Assembly (NCBI GenBank): GCA_019423635.1
Contig: JAHZBA010000001.1
Span: forward strand, 124,001-188,000
Reading direction: 5' to 3'
Source: Clostridiales bacterium
GTDB lineage: Bacteria; Bacillota; Clostridia; Oscillospirales; Oscillospiraceae
Length of the DNA stretch: 64,000 nucleotides
The translations under genes and the position numbers were made by a program. Under the pieces are notes generated by a model. The model ran no database searches, was not told the DNA's origin, and saw only the letters and a program-made list of their open reading frames with translations. Positions 24,818-34,410 of this stretch are shown piece by piece; the stretch's first letter is position 1, and each line of letters starts with the position of its first letter.

Positions 24818-26721
24818 CCCACGCCATCATCGGTACGGCGGGCCACGTGGACCACGGCAAGACCTGTCTGATCCAGGCTCTCACCGGCGTGGACACTGAC
24901 CGTTTGCCCCAGGAGAAGGCCCGGGGCCTCACCATAGAACTGGGCTTTGCCCCGCTGACGTTCCCCGACGGCCTTCGGGCCGGTATTGTGGATGTCCCCG
25001 GCCATGAGCGCTACATTCGCCATATGCTCTGCGGCGCGGCGGGTATGGATCTGGCCATGCTGGTGGTGGCTGCGGATGAGGGGTTCATGCCGCAGACGGC
25101 GGAGCACCTGGAGATCTTGCAGCTCCTGGGCGTCCGGGAGGGACTGGTGGTTCTGACCAAGGCCGATCTGGCGGACGAGGCCCGGCTGGAACAGGTGGGG
25201 GAGGCGCTCCGGCGGCGCGTCCGGGGGACGTTCCTGGAGGGAAAGCCCCTCCTGAGCGTCTCCGCCCGCACCGGCCAGGGGCTTTCGGAGCTGCGGGAGA
25301 CCCTGCACCGGATGCTGCTGGCGCTCCCGGCCAGAAAAGACCGCGGTCCCTTCCGCCTGCCCATTGACCGGGTGTTCACGGTGGAGGGGTTTGGCACGGT
25401 GGTTACCGGCACGCTGCTGGAGGGCGTCATCCGCCAGGAGGACCTGGCGGAGATCTCGCCCGCGGGCCGCATGGGCCGGGTACGGGGACTCCAGGTGTTT
25501 GGGGAAGCGGTGGAGGCCGTCTATGCCGGCCAGCGGGCGGCGGTGAACCTCTCCGGGGTCAAACGGGAGGACCTCCGCCGGGGAGACGCGCTGATTTTGC
25601 CCGGTTCCCTGGAGCCCTCGCTGCTGCTGGACGTGCGGCTGGAGCTGCTGGACTCCTCCCGGCACACCCTGCGCAGCGGAACGCAGGTCCGGCTGCACCA
25701 CGGCGCCGCCGTCCGTTTGGCGCGGGTGGCGCTGCTGGAGGGGGAGACCCTGCCGCCGGGCCGGCGGGGCTATGCCCAGCTGCGGCTGGAGGAGCCTCTG
25801 GCGGCCGGAACGGGAGACCGCTTTGTGCTGCGGCAGCTCTCCCCGGCGGAAACCCTGGGCGGCGGGGTGATTCTGGACCCGGTGCCCCGCCGGCGGCACC
25901 GGCGGGGGGACATGGCGGTGCTGGAAGCCCTGGCGGTGAAGGAGCGGGGCAGTCTGGACCAGCGCTTCCTCCAGGTGCTGAAGGAGGCCGGCGGGGAGAT
26001 GGGGCTGTCCGGTCTGGCGGCGGCACTGTCACTGCCGGAGGAGGCGCTGACTCCGGCGCTGAGGGAGCTGCTGTCGCAGGGACAGGTGCTGGAGCTCCTG
26101 CCGGGGCGATACCTGGCAGCGGAGGTCCGGGACCGTCTCCAGCAGCGCTGTCTGGAGGTTTTGGAGGCCTATCACAGGGCCAATCCCCTCCAGGCGGGCA
26201 TCCGGGCGGCAGAGCTGCGGCAGCGGACGGGCGGCAGCGCCGCCCTGCTGGAGCATCTGGTAAAGAGGGGCGTTTTGCGCCGGGTGGGAGAGCGCTATGC
26301 CCTGCCGGCCTTTCGCATCGGCCTGACCCGCCGCCAGGAGGCGATCCGCCGTACGATTCTGGGCCTGTGCGCCGGCCAGGGCCGCCATACGCCGGGCCCG
26401 GCGGCCCTGACGGCCAAATTTCCCCTGCGGGACCGGGAGGACTGCCGCCGGGTGCTGGAGAGCCTCCTGTCGGAGGGGACGCTGGTGCTTCTGGCGCCGG
26501 AGGTCCTGTGTCATGCCGGGGACCTGGCCGCGTATCAAACGGCGGCGGCGGACTGGCTTTCCGGTCACGAGACGCTGACGCTGGCCCAGTTCCGGGATCT
26601 GCTGGGGACCTCCCGGGACTACGCTCTGCTGGTGTTGGAGTACTTCGACCGCCTGGGCCTGACCCGGCGGGAGGGCGATCTCCGCCGCCCCGGTCCGGCG
26701 GCTCCGGATTCGGCGCGGTAG
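24814..26721 (+). CDS. selB: Selenocysteine-specific elongation factor
   Basis: Delivers Sec-tRNA(Sec) to UGA codons that carry a SECIS hairpin. The 635-residue protein has an EF-Tu-like GTPase domain (G1 GTAGHVDHGKT at residues 7-17, G3 DVPGHERY, G4 TKAD), two beta-barrel domains, and about 250 C-terminal residues forming the winged-helix repeats that bind SECIS RNA (for example LSQGQVLELLPGRYLA, ALLVLEYFDRLGLTRREGD). It overlaps selA by 4 nt and is followed after 112 bp by selC. Confidence 0.96.
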   Translation: MTHAIIGTAGHVDHGKTCLIQALTGVDTDRLPQEKARGLTIELGFAPLTFPDGLRAGIVDVPGHERYIRHMLCGAAGMDLAMLVVAADEGFMPQTAEHLEILQLLGVREGLVVLTKADLADEARLEQVGEALRRRVRGTFLEGKPLLSVSARTGQGLSELRETLHRMLLALPARKDRGPFRLPIDRVFTVEGFGTVVTGTLLEGVIRQEDLAEISPAGRMGRVRGLQVFGEAVEAVYAGQRAAVNLSGVKREDLRRGDALILPGSLEPSLLLDVRLELLDSSRHTLRSGTQVRLHHGAAVRLARVALLEGETLPPGRRGYAQLRLEEPLAAGTGDRFVLRQLSPAETLGGGVILDPVPRRRHRRGDMAVLEALAVKERGSLDQRFLQVLKEAGGEMGLSGLAAALSLPEEALTPALRELLSQGQVLELLPGRYLAAEVRDRLQQRCLEVLEAYHRANPLQAGIRAAELRQRTGGSAALLEHLVKRGVLRRVGERYALPAFRIGLTRRQEAIRRTILGLCAGQGRHTPGPAALTAKFPLRDREDCRRVLESLLSEGTLVLLAPEVLCHAGDLAAYQTAAADWLSGHETLTLAQFRDLLGTSRDYALLVLEYFDRLGLTRREGDLRRPGPAAPDSAR

Positions 26722-26833
26722 GGATGGACCCGCGTGTCCGCCCGCCGTGCTGCCGGGTCTGCGGCAGGAGGGAACTGCCTGCGATTCTGGCGGCTGGAAC
26801 CGCCCGCCGCGGGTGTTCCTGCCGCTTCCATAT

Positions 26834-26930
26834 GGGAGTAACTGGGCGCCGGTGTGTCCCCCGGTCTTCAAAACCGGTGTGGGCGGCGAGGAGCCGCCCG
26901 GGTGGGTTCGACTCCCACTTACTTCCGCCA
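26834..26930 (+). tRNA. selC: tRNA-Sec (anticodon TCA), CCA encoded
   Basis: A 97-nt gene with the special tRNA-Sec shape. The 8-bp acceptor stem GGGAGTAA pairs with TTACTTCC (one G-U), then discriminator G and encoded CCA (26928-26930). Anticodon stem CCGGT/ACCGG encloses loop CTTCAAA with anticodon TCA at 26868-26870. A long variable arm (GGGCGGC..GCCGCCC) and T arm GTGGG-TTCGACT-CCCAC follow. It lies directly after selB, probably on the same transcript, and is followed by a hairpin (TCCCCATC 26941-26948 / GATGGGGA 26986-26993) with a T-rich tail. Confidence 0.96.
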
Positions 26931-26940
26931 GATGGAAAGA

Positions 26941-27008
26941 TCCCCATCACCGCACCCTTTCCGGCTTCACCGAAGACGGCGGGAGGATGGGGATTCATCT
27001 TCTTTCGC
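26941..27008 (+). terminator. Possible terminator after selC
   Basis: TCCCCATC and GATGGGGA arms separated by a 37-nt loop that itself can fold, followed by TTCATCTTCTTTC. Confidence 0.5.
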
Positions 27009-27081
27009 CCCCATTTCCCCGGACGCGCAGCCGAAGGAGACCTGCGGGATCTGTGGGGGGAGGGAGTGCCTGCTCCCAAGT

Positions 27082-27115
27082 GGGAAAAACGCACCGCGCA
27101 GCGGTGCGTTTTCCC
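27082..27115. terminator. Terminator overlapping the selD stop
   Basis: GGGAAAAACGCACCGC paired with GCGGTGCGTTTTCCC around a GCA loop, one bulged A. It sits between the convergent selC and selD and reaches the first base of the selD stop. Confidence 0.8.
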
Positions 27116-28152
27116 TATTCCAGAATCAACGCAGTTTCTCCCGGCGGCTCCGCGCGGCCGATCACCGCACTGCACGGCGCGTGGCGCCGCAGCTTCTCCA
27201 GCAGCGCCCCGGCCTGGTCCGCCGGCACCGCCGCCAGCAGCCCCCCGGAGGTCTGCGGATCGGCGCAGAGGTCCGCCAGGGCCTGCTCCGCCGTCTCCAG
27301 CTGCCGCAGGTGGGGCTGCACGTGGTCCATGTTGCGGTAGGCCCCGGCGGGAATGATCCCCAGCTCCGCCAGCTCCCTGGCCCCCGGCAGCAGGGGGATG
27401 GTCCGGCTGGTCAGCCGCAGGGTGACGCCGCTGCCCGATGCCATTTCCAGAGCGTGGCCCAGGAGACCGAAGCCGGTGACATCGGTGCAGGCGTGGACCT
27501 CCGCGGCGGCAAAATCCGCCCCTGACCGGGCATTGAGGGTGGTCATGCTGTTTACCATGGCCTGATAGTCCGCCGGGGAGACCAGATCCCCCTTGACGCC
27601 GGTGGTCAGCACCCCGGTGCCCAGGGCCTTGGTGAGGATCAGCACGTCTCCGGGCCGAGCCCCTGTGTTCCGCAGGATGCGGTCCGGGTGGACGAAGCCG
27701 GTGACGCAGAGACCGTATTTCGGCTCGTTGTCCTGAATGGTGTGTCCGCCGGCGACGGCGCAGCCGGCCTCCCGTGCCTTCTCGTGTCCGCCCTCCAGGA
27801 TCTTGCGGATGACCTCCGGAGGCAGGCAGCCCGGCACGCACAGAAGGTTCATGGCAAGACGCGGCGTGCCCCCCATGGCGTAGACGTCGCTGAGGGCGTT
27901 GGCGGCCGCGATCTGGCCGAAGGTGTAGGGATCGTCCACAATGGGTGTGAAGAAATCCACCGTCTGGATCACCGCGAGATCGTCGCTGACCCGGTAGACG
28001 CAGGCGTCGTCGCTACTGTCATAGCCCACCAGCAGATTGGGATCTGTCAGGTTGGGCAGTCCGGTCAGAAGTTCCGTCAGGGCACCCGGCCCCAGCTTGG
28101 CCGCTCAACCGGCGGCGGTGGTCAGATGTGTCAGCCGCAGCTCCTCTGCCAT
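27115..28152 (-). CDS. selD: Selenophosphate synthetase, itself a selenoprotein (Sec16, UGA)
   Basis: Makes selenophosphate from selenide and ATP, the selenium donor for SelA. Reading through the in-frame TGA at 28105-28107 gives a 345-residue protein whose N terminus is MAEELRLTHLTTAAGUAAKL, continuing GPGALTELL: exactly the SelD active-site loop, with selenocysteine where many homologues have cysteine. The downstream part has VDFFTPIVDDPYTFGQIAAANALSDVYAMGG, CAVAGGHTI and ACTDVTGFGLLGHA. ATG 28152 has GAGG 8 nt upstream; ATG 28158 is too close to it. A stop-to-stop scan would start at 28029 and lose 41 residues, including the catalytic site. Adjacent selA, selB and selC supply the decoding machinery. 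Confidence 0.95.
28078..28094 (-). promoter_or_regulatory. Candidate bacterial SECIS hairpin in selD
   Basis: Starting 11 nt after the UGA, the mRNA can fold GGGGC / GCCC(U) around a short G-rich loop (CGGGU), with wobble pairs extending the base. Position and exposed loop Gs fit a bacterial SECIS, although the stem is short. Confidence 0.4.
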
Positions 28153-28341
28153 GTCCATCACCTCGCCTTTCTCCGCAGAATGGGCATCAGGCCCGTGTCC
28201 CCGACGGAATCCGCCGGGGACGGCCGGCATGACTTCACAGACCGTATCATACTCCCTTTTTCAGGGAAATGCAAGGCGTGGGGAAAGGGAGTCCGCCGCC
28301 CATGCCCGCCTGTCGGAAGAGACCACGGCGGCGTCCGCTTC

Positions 28342-28381
28342 CCAAAAAGCACGAAGAGCCGGGGCCCTTCGTGCTTTTTGG
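28342..28381. terminator. Terminator of pyruvate kinase gene
   Basis: 15-bp stem CCAAAAAGCACGAAG / complement with a 10-nt loop, one base beyond the pyk stop on the minus strand and ending in TTTTTGG. Confidence 0.85.
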
Positions 28382-28382
28382 A

Positions 28383-29819
28383 TCACATGCTGATCTCTGG
28401 GTGCTCAATCACCTGGGCCTTGATGAGGTTTGTGGAGCCGCTCTTGCCCAGAGGGACGCCGGCGGTGATGACCACGGTATCCCCATCCTGCACCAGACCC
28501 TCCTTCCGGGCCACCTCCGCGGACAGGGAAAAGATCCGGTCCGTGGAGTTCACCTCTCCGGTGAGGAAGGGGGTGACGCCCCAGGAGATGTTCAGCTGGC
28601 GGCGGACCTTTTCGTGCATGGTCAGGGCGGCGATGGGGCAGGCGGGACGGAAGCGGCAGATCAGCCGGGCGCTGCGGCCGGAGTGGGTGGCGGCCAGGAT
28701 GGCCTTGGCGTCCAGATCCTTGGCCGTGAGGCAGCAGGTGTGGGTGATGGCGTCGTTGATGTTGGAGGCGGGCAGCACCCGCTGCTTTTGGAACTGCTTC
28801 CAGTAGTCGATGGCCCCCTCCGTCTCGGTGATGATATCCACCATGGCCTGGAGCGCCTCCACCGGGTATTTGCCCCCGGCGGTCTCGCCGGAGAGCATCA
28901 CGCAGCCCGTGCCGTCATACACGGCGTTGGCGACGTCGGACACCTCCGCCCGGGTGGGCCGGGGATTGCGGATCATGGAGTCCAGCATCTGCGTGGCGGT
29001 GATGACGGGCTTGCCCGCCTGAAGGCCCATGCGGATCATCTGCTTTTGCAGCACCGGCACCCGGGCGGCGGGGATCTCCACCCCCAGATCGCCCCGGGCC
29101 ACCATGATGCCGTCGGCGGCGTCCAGAATCTCGCTGAGGTTGTCCACGCCCTCCTGGTTTTCGATCTTGGCGATGATTCGGATGTCGTCTCCGCCGCACT
29201 CGTGCAGAACGGAGCGGATGGCCTCCACGTCGGCGGCCCGGCGGACAAAGGAGGCGGCGATGAAGTCGAAGTCGTTCTCCACGCCGAAGCGGATGTCGTC
29301 GATGTCCTTCTCCGTGAGGGCGGGCAGCTGGATGTGGACGCCGGGAATGTTGATGGACTTGTTGGCGGACAGGGTGCCGCCGTTTTCCACCATGCAGAGG
29401 ATGTTCTGCCCCTCGATCCGCTCCACCCGGATGGCCACCAGACCGTCGTCGATCAAGATCTCCTGGCCGGGGGAGACCTCCTGGTGGAGGTTCGGGTAGG
29501 TAACGGACACCCAGCCCTGATTTCCCGTGATGTCCTGGGTGGTGAGGGTGAAGGGGTCTCCGGCTTTCAGCTCAATACTCTTGCTCTCAAAGCTCCGGAT
29601 GCGGATCTCGGGGCCTTTGGTATCCAGAATAGTGGCGACGGGACAGCCCATCCGGTCCCGGACGGCCTTGAGCCGGTTCAGCCGGTCCAGATGTTCGGGG
29701 TGGCTGCCGTGGGAGAAGTTGAAGCGGGCTGCGTTCATACCGCCCCGGATCAGGGCGCAGATCAGCTCCTCGCTGTCCACGGCGGGGCCCAGGGTGCAGA
29801 TAATCTTTGTTTTTCTCAT
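28383..29819 (-). CDS. pyk: Pyruvate kinase
   Basis: Final glycolytic step, phosphoenolpyruvate plus ADP to pyruvate plus ATP. The 478-residue protein starts MRKTKIICTLGPAVDS and shows ARFNFSHG, ATILDTKGPEIR, the active-site signature IAKIENQEGVDNLSEIL, MVARGDLGVEIP and KPVITATQMLDSM, with the C-terminal regulatory domain through ILAATHSGRSARLICR. Length is normal and there is no extra PEP-utiliser domain. ATG 29819 has AGGAGG upstream; the longer frame to 29957 crosses the promoter. It is divergent from the pyr operon. Confidence 0.96.
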   Translation of the reverse strand: MRKTKIICTLGPAVDSEELICALIRGGMNAARFNFSHGSHPEHLDRLNRLKAVRDRMGCPVATILDTKGPEIRIRSFESKSIELKAGDPFTLTTQDITGNQGWVSVTYPNLHQEVSPGQEILIDDGLVAIRVERIEGQNILCMVENGGTLSANKSINIPGVHIQLPALTEKDIDDIRFGVENDFDFIAASFVRRAADVEAIRSVLHECGGDDIRIIAKIENQEGVDNLSEILDAADGIMVARGDLGVEIPAARVPVLQKQMIRMGLQAGKPVITATQMLDSMIRNPRPTRAEVSDVANAVYDGTGCVMLSGETAGGKYPVEALQAMVDIITETEGAIDYWKQFQKQRVLPASNINDAITHTCCLTAKDLDAKAILAATHSGRSARLICRFRPACPIAALTMHEKVRRQLNISWGVTPFLTGEVNSTDRIFSLSAEVARKEGLVQDGDTVVITAGVPLGKSGSTNLIKAQVIEHPEISM

Positions 29820-29864
29820 CGTTGTTCCTCCTGTCGGGAATCCATGTAGAGCGGGGTTTTCCCT

Positions 29865-29893
29865 ATTATACAGGACTCGCCGGAAAATTTGAA
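29865..29893 (-). promoter_or_regulatory. Candidate pyk promoter
   Basis: Minus strand TTCAAA (29888-29893), 17-bp spacer, TATAAT (29865-29870), 45 bp before the start. Confidence 0.65.
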
Positions 29894-29950
29894 GGAGGGA
29901 ATTGTAGAAATCGTCTGAAAAGTTGCGTAAAAATTGCCTGATCTTTTCCA

Positions 29951-29979
29951 TTGACAATTTCGGCCAACCTGCGTATAAT
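29951..29979 (+). promoter_or_regulatory. Consensus promoter of the pyr operon
   Basis: TTGACA (29951-29956), 17-bp spacer, TATAAT (29974-29979): both hexamers perfect. The leader to pyrC is only about 29 nt, too short for a PyrR-type attenuator. Confidence 0.88.
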
Positions 29980-30014
29980 CAACAGTCGAATGTATGGAAG
30001 GGGGAAGGCTGTTC

Positions 30015-31340
30015 ATGAGCTTGCTGCTGACCGGCGGGACGGTGTTTTGGAAGGGACAGTTCCGGGAGATGGACCTGATGGTGGATCAGGGCCGTATTGT
30101 TTCCGTTTCCCGGGAGGCTTCCTCCGTTTTGAAAGTTCATGGTTGTTTGATTGTTCCAGGCTTCGTGGATGTACATGTACATCTTCGTGAGCCTGGTTTT
30201 TCTTATAAGGAGACGGTAGCCTCCGGCACCGCTGCGGCAGCGGCGGGGGGATACACGGCGGTGTGCGCCATGCCCAACCTGAACCCGGTGCCGGATACCC
30301 TGGAACACCTCCAGGTCCAGCTGGGGATCATCAGGCAACATGCCGCGGTCCACGTCTATCCCTATGGGGCCATTACCTGCGGAGAGCGGGGGGAGGCCCT
30401 GGCGGATCTTGCGGCCCTGGCGCCCTGCGCGGCCGGCTTCTCCGACGACGGCCGGGGCGTCCAGTCGGAGACCATCATGCGCCGGGCCATGGAGCTGGCA
30501 AAGTCGCTGGAGCGGCCCATCGTGGCCCACTGTGAGGACGAGTCCCGTTTGACGAAGGGCTGGTGCGTCCACGACGGGGCCTGGGCCCGGGCCCGGGGCC
30601 TTCCCGGAAACGACCCTGCCAGCGAGTGGCGGCAGATGGAGCGGGACCTGCGGCTGGTCCGGGAGACCGGCTGCCGCTACCACGTGTGCCACGTCTCCTC
30701 AGAGGAGAGTGTGGCCCTGATCCGCGCCGCCAAGGCGGAGGGCCTCCCGGTCACCTGCGAAACCGGGCCCCACTATCTGGTCCTCTGTGATGAGGACCTC
30801 CGGGACGAGGGGCGCTTTAAGATGAATCCCCCGATTCGCTCCGCCGCCGACCGGGACGCGTTGGTGGCAGGACTGCTGGACGGGACCGTGGACTGCATTG
30901 CCACGGACCACGCCCCCCACGCGGCGGCAGAGAAGGCCGGGGGCCTTCGGGAGAGCCTCAACGGCGTGGTGGGCCTGGAGTGTGCCTTCCCGGTGCTGTA
31001 CACGGAGCTGGTGAAGACCGGGAAGGTCCCCCTGGAAACGGTCTTAAACGCCCTGTGCGTGACCCCCCGGCGGATTTTTGGCCTGCCGGGCGGAGAGCTC
31101 GCCGAGGGCCAGCCCGCCGACCTGGCGGTTCTGGACCTGCGCTGTCCCGGCGTAATAGATCCGGAGCGCTTCCGCTCCCTGGGCCGGGCCACGCCCTTTG
31201 CCGGCCGCCGGGTGGAGGCCGCCGTCTGCATGACAATGGTGGGAGGGAACATCGTCTTTCCAGAGGATGCAGCGATGTTCCCCGGAGAGATTGCCGGCAT
31301 GGTCCGGGAAGATAACCGCCTGGAAGGAGAGAAGCCATGA
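30015..31340 (+). CDS. pyrC: Dihydroorotase
   Basis: Cyclises carbamoyl-aspartate to dihydroorotate in pyrimidine synthesis. The 441-residue class I enzyme has the zinc-binding motif PGFVDVHVHLREPG, later metal ligands in IVAHCEDESR and CHVSSEES, and the catalytic Asp region CIATDHAPH. ATG 30015 (GGGGAAGG upstream) is preferred to 29994. The stop overlaps the pyrK start by ATGA. First gene of pyrC-K-D-F-E-B-I. Confidence 0.95.
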   Translation: MSLLLTGGTVFWKGQFREMDLMVDQGRIVSVSREASSVLKVHGCLIVPGFVDVHVHLREPGFSYKETVASGTAAAAAGGYTAVCAMPNLNPVPDTLEHLQVQLGIIRQHAAVHVYPYGAITCGERGEALADLAALAPCAAGFSDDGRGVQSETIMRRAMELAKSLERPIVAHCEDESRLTKGWCVHDGAWARARGLPGNDPASEWRQMERDLRLVRETGCRYHVCHVSSEESVALIRAAKAEGLPVTCETGPHYLVLCDEDLRDEGRFKMNPPIRSAADRDALVAGLLDGTVDCIATDHAPHAAAEKAGGLRESLNGVVGLECAFPVLYTELVKTGKVPLETVLNALCVTPRRIFGLPGGELAEGQPADLAVLDLRCPGVIDPERFRSLGRATPFAGRRVEAAVCMTMVGGNIVFPEDAAMFPGEIAGMVREDNRLEGEKP

Positions 31341-32083
31341 AACAGTCTGTCTTTACCCTGGAGAGCTCCCGGCCCTTGACCGGGGATGTGTGGGAGCTGG
31401 TCCTGTCGGGGGACACCTCCGCCGTAACCGCGCCGGGGCAGTTTATCAATATCGAACTGCCGGGGAGATTCCTCCGCCGGCCCATCTCCGTCTGTGACTG
31501 GGATTCCGGGAGTCTGACGCTGCTGGTAAAGGAGGCGGGGAAGGGGACCGGGGAGCTGGTCCGCCTGCCGGAGGGGACAGAGCTGGACGTGCTCAGCGGT
31601 CTGGGCAACGGGTTTACTCTCGACCCGGCGGTCACGGGCCCCGCCCCCGTGCTGGTGGGCGGCGGCATTGGGATTGCGCCGCTGTATGGACTGGCAAGGC
31701 GCATCCGGGAGCAGGGCCAGAGACCTGCCGTCATCCTGGGGTTCCGGAGCCGGGAGGATGCGTTTTACCTGGGCCGGTTTGAGGCGCTGGAGTCCAGGGT
31801 CTTTGTTGTCACGGAGGATGGAAGTCTGGGGGCAAAGGGCTTTGTCACAGATCTTCTGCGGGTCTTGCCGGAGGTCTCCTATGTTCTGGCCTGCGGCCCC
31901 ACGGCTATGCTGCGGGCCGTCCATACGCTGCCCCAGATCCAAGGCGGGCAGTTCAGCTTCGAGGCCCGGATGGCCTGCGGCTTCGGGGCCTGCGTGGGGT
32001 GCTCCATCCCGACGGCGGGCGGCCCCCGCCGGGTCTGCAAGGACGGACCGGTGTTCCGAAAGGAGGAGATTCTGTGGACCTGA
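31337..32083 (+). CDS. pyrK: Dihydroorotate dehydrogenase electron transfer subunit
   Basis: FAD and [2Fe-2S] subunit that passes electrons from PyrD (class 1B) to NAD. The 248-residue protein has the ferredoxin-reductase FAD motif RRPISVCDW, the nucleotide loop VLVGGGIGIAPLYGLA and the C-terminal cluster ligands in ACGFGACVGC plus the Cys of RRVCKDGPVF. It overlaps pyrC (4 nt) and pyrD (10 nt), as expected for subunits of one complex. Confidence 0.95.
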   Translation: MKQSVFTLESSRPLTGDVWELVLSGDTSAVTAPGQFINIELPGRFLRRPISVCDWDSGSLTLLVKEAGKGTGELVRLPEGTELDVLSGLGNGFTLDPAVTGPAPVLVGGGIGIAPLYGLARRIREQGQRPAVILGFRSREDAFYLGRFEALESRVFVVTEDGSLGAKGFVTDLLRVLPEVSYVLACGPTAMLRAVHTLPQIQGGQFSFEARMACGFGACVGCSIPTAGGPRRVCKDGPVFRKEEILWT

Positions 32084-32985
32084 GCGTTGAACTGGCCGGG
32101 GTGCGGCTGAAAAACCCGGTGATCCCCGCCTCCGGCACCTTCGGCTACGGCCGGGAGTTTGCGGAGCTGTACGATCTGAACCTCCTGGGGGCCTTCGCCT
32201 GGAAGGGCACTACGGCACAGCCCAGAGACGGCAATCCCCAGCCCCGGATCGCGGAGACGGAGGCGGGGATGCTGAACGCTGTGGGGCTCCAGAATCCCGG
32301 CATCGACGCGGTGATCGGGGAGGAGGTGCCCCACATCGCGCGGATCTTCCGCGGCCCGGTGATCGCCAATATCGGCGGATTCTCCCTGGAGGAGTATGGG
32401 GAGAACTGCCGGAAGCTGGAAGATTGTGAACAGGTTCAGATTCTGGAGGTGAACATCTCCTGCCCCAACGTCCACGCCGGGGGACGGAACTTCGGGTGCG
32501 ACCCGGCCTCTGCCGCCGCTGTGACCAGGGCCGTCCGGGCGGCCACGAGGAAGCCCGTCTTTATGAAGCTGTCCCCCAACGTCACCGATATTGCGGAGAT
32601 CGCCAGGGCCTGCGCCGACGCCGGCGCCGACGGCCTCTGCCTCATCAACACGCTGCTGGGGATGCGGATTGACCTGCGCACCCGCCGTCCTGTGCTGGCC
32701 AACCGCACGGGAGGACTCTCCGGCCCGGCGGTGTTCCCGGTGGCGCTGCGGATGGTATGGGACGTCTATGAGGCGGTGAAGCTCCCCATCATCGGCTGCG
32801 GCGGCGTGGACAGCGCAGAAGCGGCGGCGGAGATGATGCTGGCGGGGGCCTCCGCCGTGGAGATCGGGGCAGCGAACCTGCGGAATCCCTGGGCCTGCAA
32901 GCAGATTGTGGAGGACCTGCCGGCCGTCTGCGGGCGGCTGGGCGTACATCATATCTCAGAGCTGACAGGAGGAGCACACACATGA
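32074..32985 (+). CDS. pyrD: Dihydroorotate dehydrogenase 1B, catalytic subunit
   Basis: FMN enzyme that oxidises dihydroorotate to orotate, working with PyrK and NAD. The 303-residue protein has [35 protein letters not shown] with the catalytic Cys of the SCPN loop, [10 protein letters not shown] and [18 protein letters not shown]. It starts at GTG 32074 inside the end of pyrK, with AAAGGAGGAG upstream; the longer frame from 31999 would overlap pyrK further. It ends in an ATGA overlap with pyrF. Confidence 0.95.
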   Translation: MDLSVELAGVRLKNPVIPASGTFGYGREFAELYDLNLLGAFAWKGTTAQPRDGNPQPRIAETEAGMLNAVGLQNPGIDAVIGEEVPHIARIFRGPVIANIGGFSLEEYGENCRKLEDCEQVQILEVNISCPNVHAGGRNFGCDPASAAAVTRAVRAATRKPVFMKLSPNVTDIAEIARACADAGADGLCLINTLLGMRIDLRTRRPVLANRTGGLSGPAVFPVALRMVWDVYEAVKLPIIGCGGVDSAEAAAEMMLAGASAVEIGAANLRNPWACKQIVEDLPAVCGRLGVHHISELTGGAHT

Positions 32986-33695
32986 GCGCAAAAGACGTCA
33001 TCATTGCCCTGGACTTCCCGGGCCGGGAGGAGGCATTGAGCTTTCTGGACCGCTTTCCCGCGGGGGAGAGGCCCTTTGTGAAGATCGGCATGGAGCTCTA
33101 CTATGCCGGGGGACCGGATATGGTCCGGAAGCTCAAGGACCGGGGTCACAGGATCTTTCTGGACCTGAAGCTCCATGACATCCCCACCACCGTGAAGCGG
33201 GCCATGGCCGTGCTGTCCCGGCTGGAGGTGGACATGGTGAACCTGCACGCCGCCGGCGGCTCGGAGATGATGCGGGAAGCCCTGGAGGGACTCACCCGGC
33301 CCGACGGAACCCGGCCGCTGCTGATCGCCGTGACGCAGCTGACCTCCACCAGCCCGGAGATGCTGAAACAGGAACTGCTGATTGAGACCCCTATGGATGA
33401 GACAGTGATGTCTTACGCAAAAAATGCCGCCGCCTGCGGCCTGGACGGCGTGGTGTGTTCCCCTCTGGAGGCGGCGCTGGTAAAAGAGCGCTGCGGCGGG
33501 GAGTTCCTCACCGTGACCCCCGGCGTCCGGTTTGCGGACAGTGAGGCGGGGGATCAGAAGCGGGTGATGACGCCCGCGCGGGCCGGACAGGCGGGCTGCG
33601 ATTATCTGGTGATGGGCCGGCCCATTACCCGGGCGGCGGACCCGGTAGGCGCTTACCGCCGGGCGGTTGGGGAATTTCTGGGAGAATCGGAGTGA
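32982..33695 (+). CDS. pyrF: Orotidine 5'-phosphate decarboxylase
   Basis: Last step to UMP. The 237-residue TIM barrel carries the catalytic signature [13 protein letters not shown], the substrate-binding start [13 protein letters not shown] and the phosphate loop [11 protein letters not shown]. Start overlaps the pyrD stop. Normal bacterial length (group I). Confidence 0.95.
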   Translation: MSAKDVIIALDFPGREEALSFLDRFPAGERPFVKIGMELYYAGGPDMVRKLKDRGHRIFLDLKLHDIPTTVKRAMAVLSRLEVDMVNLHAAGGSEMMREALEGLTRPDGTRPLLIAVTQLTSTSPEMLKQELLIETPMDETVMSYAKNAAACGLDGVVCSPLEAALVKERCGGEFLTVTPGVRFADSEAGDQKRVMTPARAGQAGCDYLVMGRPITRAADPVGAYRRAVGEFLGESE

Positions 33696-33774
33696 TCCGG
33701 CAGCAGAGGTGCCCGGACAGCCTGGGACCGGTATCCACAGCCTATAATTTACAACAATCAGGAGGAGTTTTGCC

Positions 33775-34410
33775 ATGACCCTGGAACAGACCATTGCCCA
33801 CGACCTGCTCTCCATCGGAGCGGTCTTCCTTCGACCCGACGAGCCCTTTCTCTGGGCCAGCGGGATCAAGAGCCCCATCTACTGCGACAACCGCCTGACT
33901 CTCACCGCACCCGCCGTCCGCACCCGAGTGGAGGAGGGGCTGGCGGAGCTGATCCGAAAGAACTACAAAGACGTAGAAGTCCTGATGGGTACCTCCACCG
34001 CAGGCATTGCCCACGCCGCCATTGTGGGTCATCTCCTGGGACTGCCCATGGGGTATGTCCGCTCCGGCAGCAAGGACCACGGGCGGCAGAACCGCATTGA
34101 GGGCCGGCTGGAGCCGGGCCAGAAGGTGGTCGTGGTGGAGGATCTGATCTCCACGGCGGGGAGCTGCCTGGAGGTGGTGGAGGCGCTGCGGGAGGCCGGC
34201 GCGGAGGTGCTGGGCATCGTGTCCATCTTCACCTACGGACTCCGGAGGGGTCTGGAAAGACTGGAGGCCGCCGGTGTAAAGAACTACAGCGTGTCTGACT
34301 TTGACGCCGTGTGTGAAGTGGCCGCCAGGGAGGGGAAGATCCGGCCGGAGGACATAGAACGGCTGCAGCGGTTCCGAGCGAATCCCTCCGACGAGAGCTG
34401 GATACGCTGA
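33775..34410 (+). CDS. pyrE: Orotate phosphoribosyltransferase
   Basis: Adds PRPP to orotate to form OMP. The 211-residue type I phosphoribosyltransferase has the PRPP-binding motif [21 protein letters not shown], the flexible-loop region [16 protein letters not shown] and the N-terminal [25 protein letters not shown] precedes ATG 33775. It is 79 bp after pyrF and 160 bp before pyrB. Confidence 0.94.
   Translation: MTLEQTIAHDLLSIGAVFLRPDEPFLWASGIKSPIYCDNRLTLTAPAVRTRVEEGLAELIRKNYKDVEVLMGTSTAGIAHAAIVGHLLGLPMGYVRSGSKDHGRQNRIEGRLEPGQKVVVVEDLISTAGSCLEVVEALREAGAEVLGIVSIFTYGLRRGLERLEAAGVKNYSVSDFDAVCEVAAREGKIRPEDIERLQRFRANPSDESWIR

Noticed and set aside
25559..27841. 760-residue minus-strand Pro/Gly/Arg-rich frame
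   Set aside because: Runs across selB, selC and selD in another frame; composition is typical of spurious GC-rich frames.
28105..28107. Premature stop making selD a pseudogene
   Set aside because: The read-through sequence is an intact SelD active-site loop, and selA, selB and tRNA-Sec are adjacent; selenocysteine is the better explanation.
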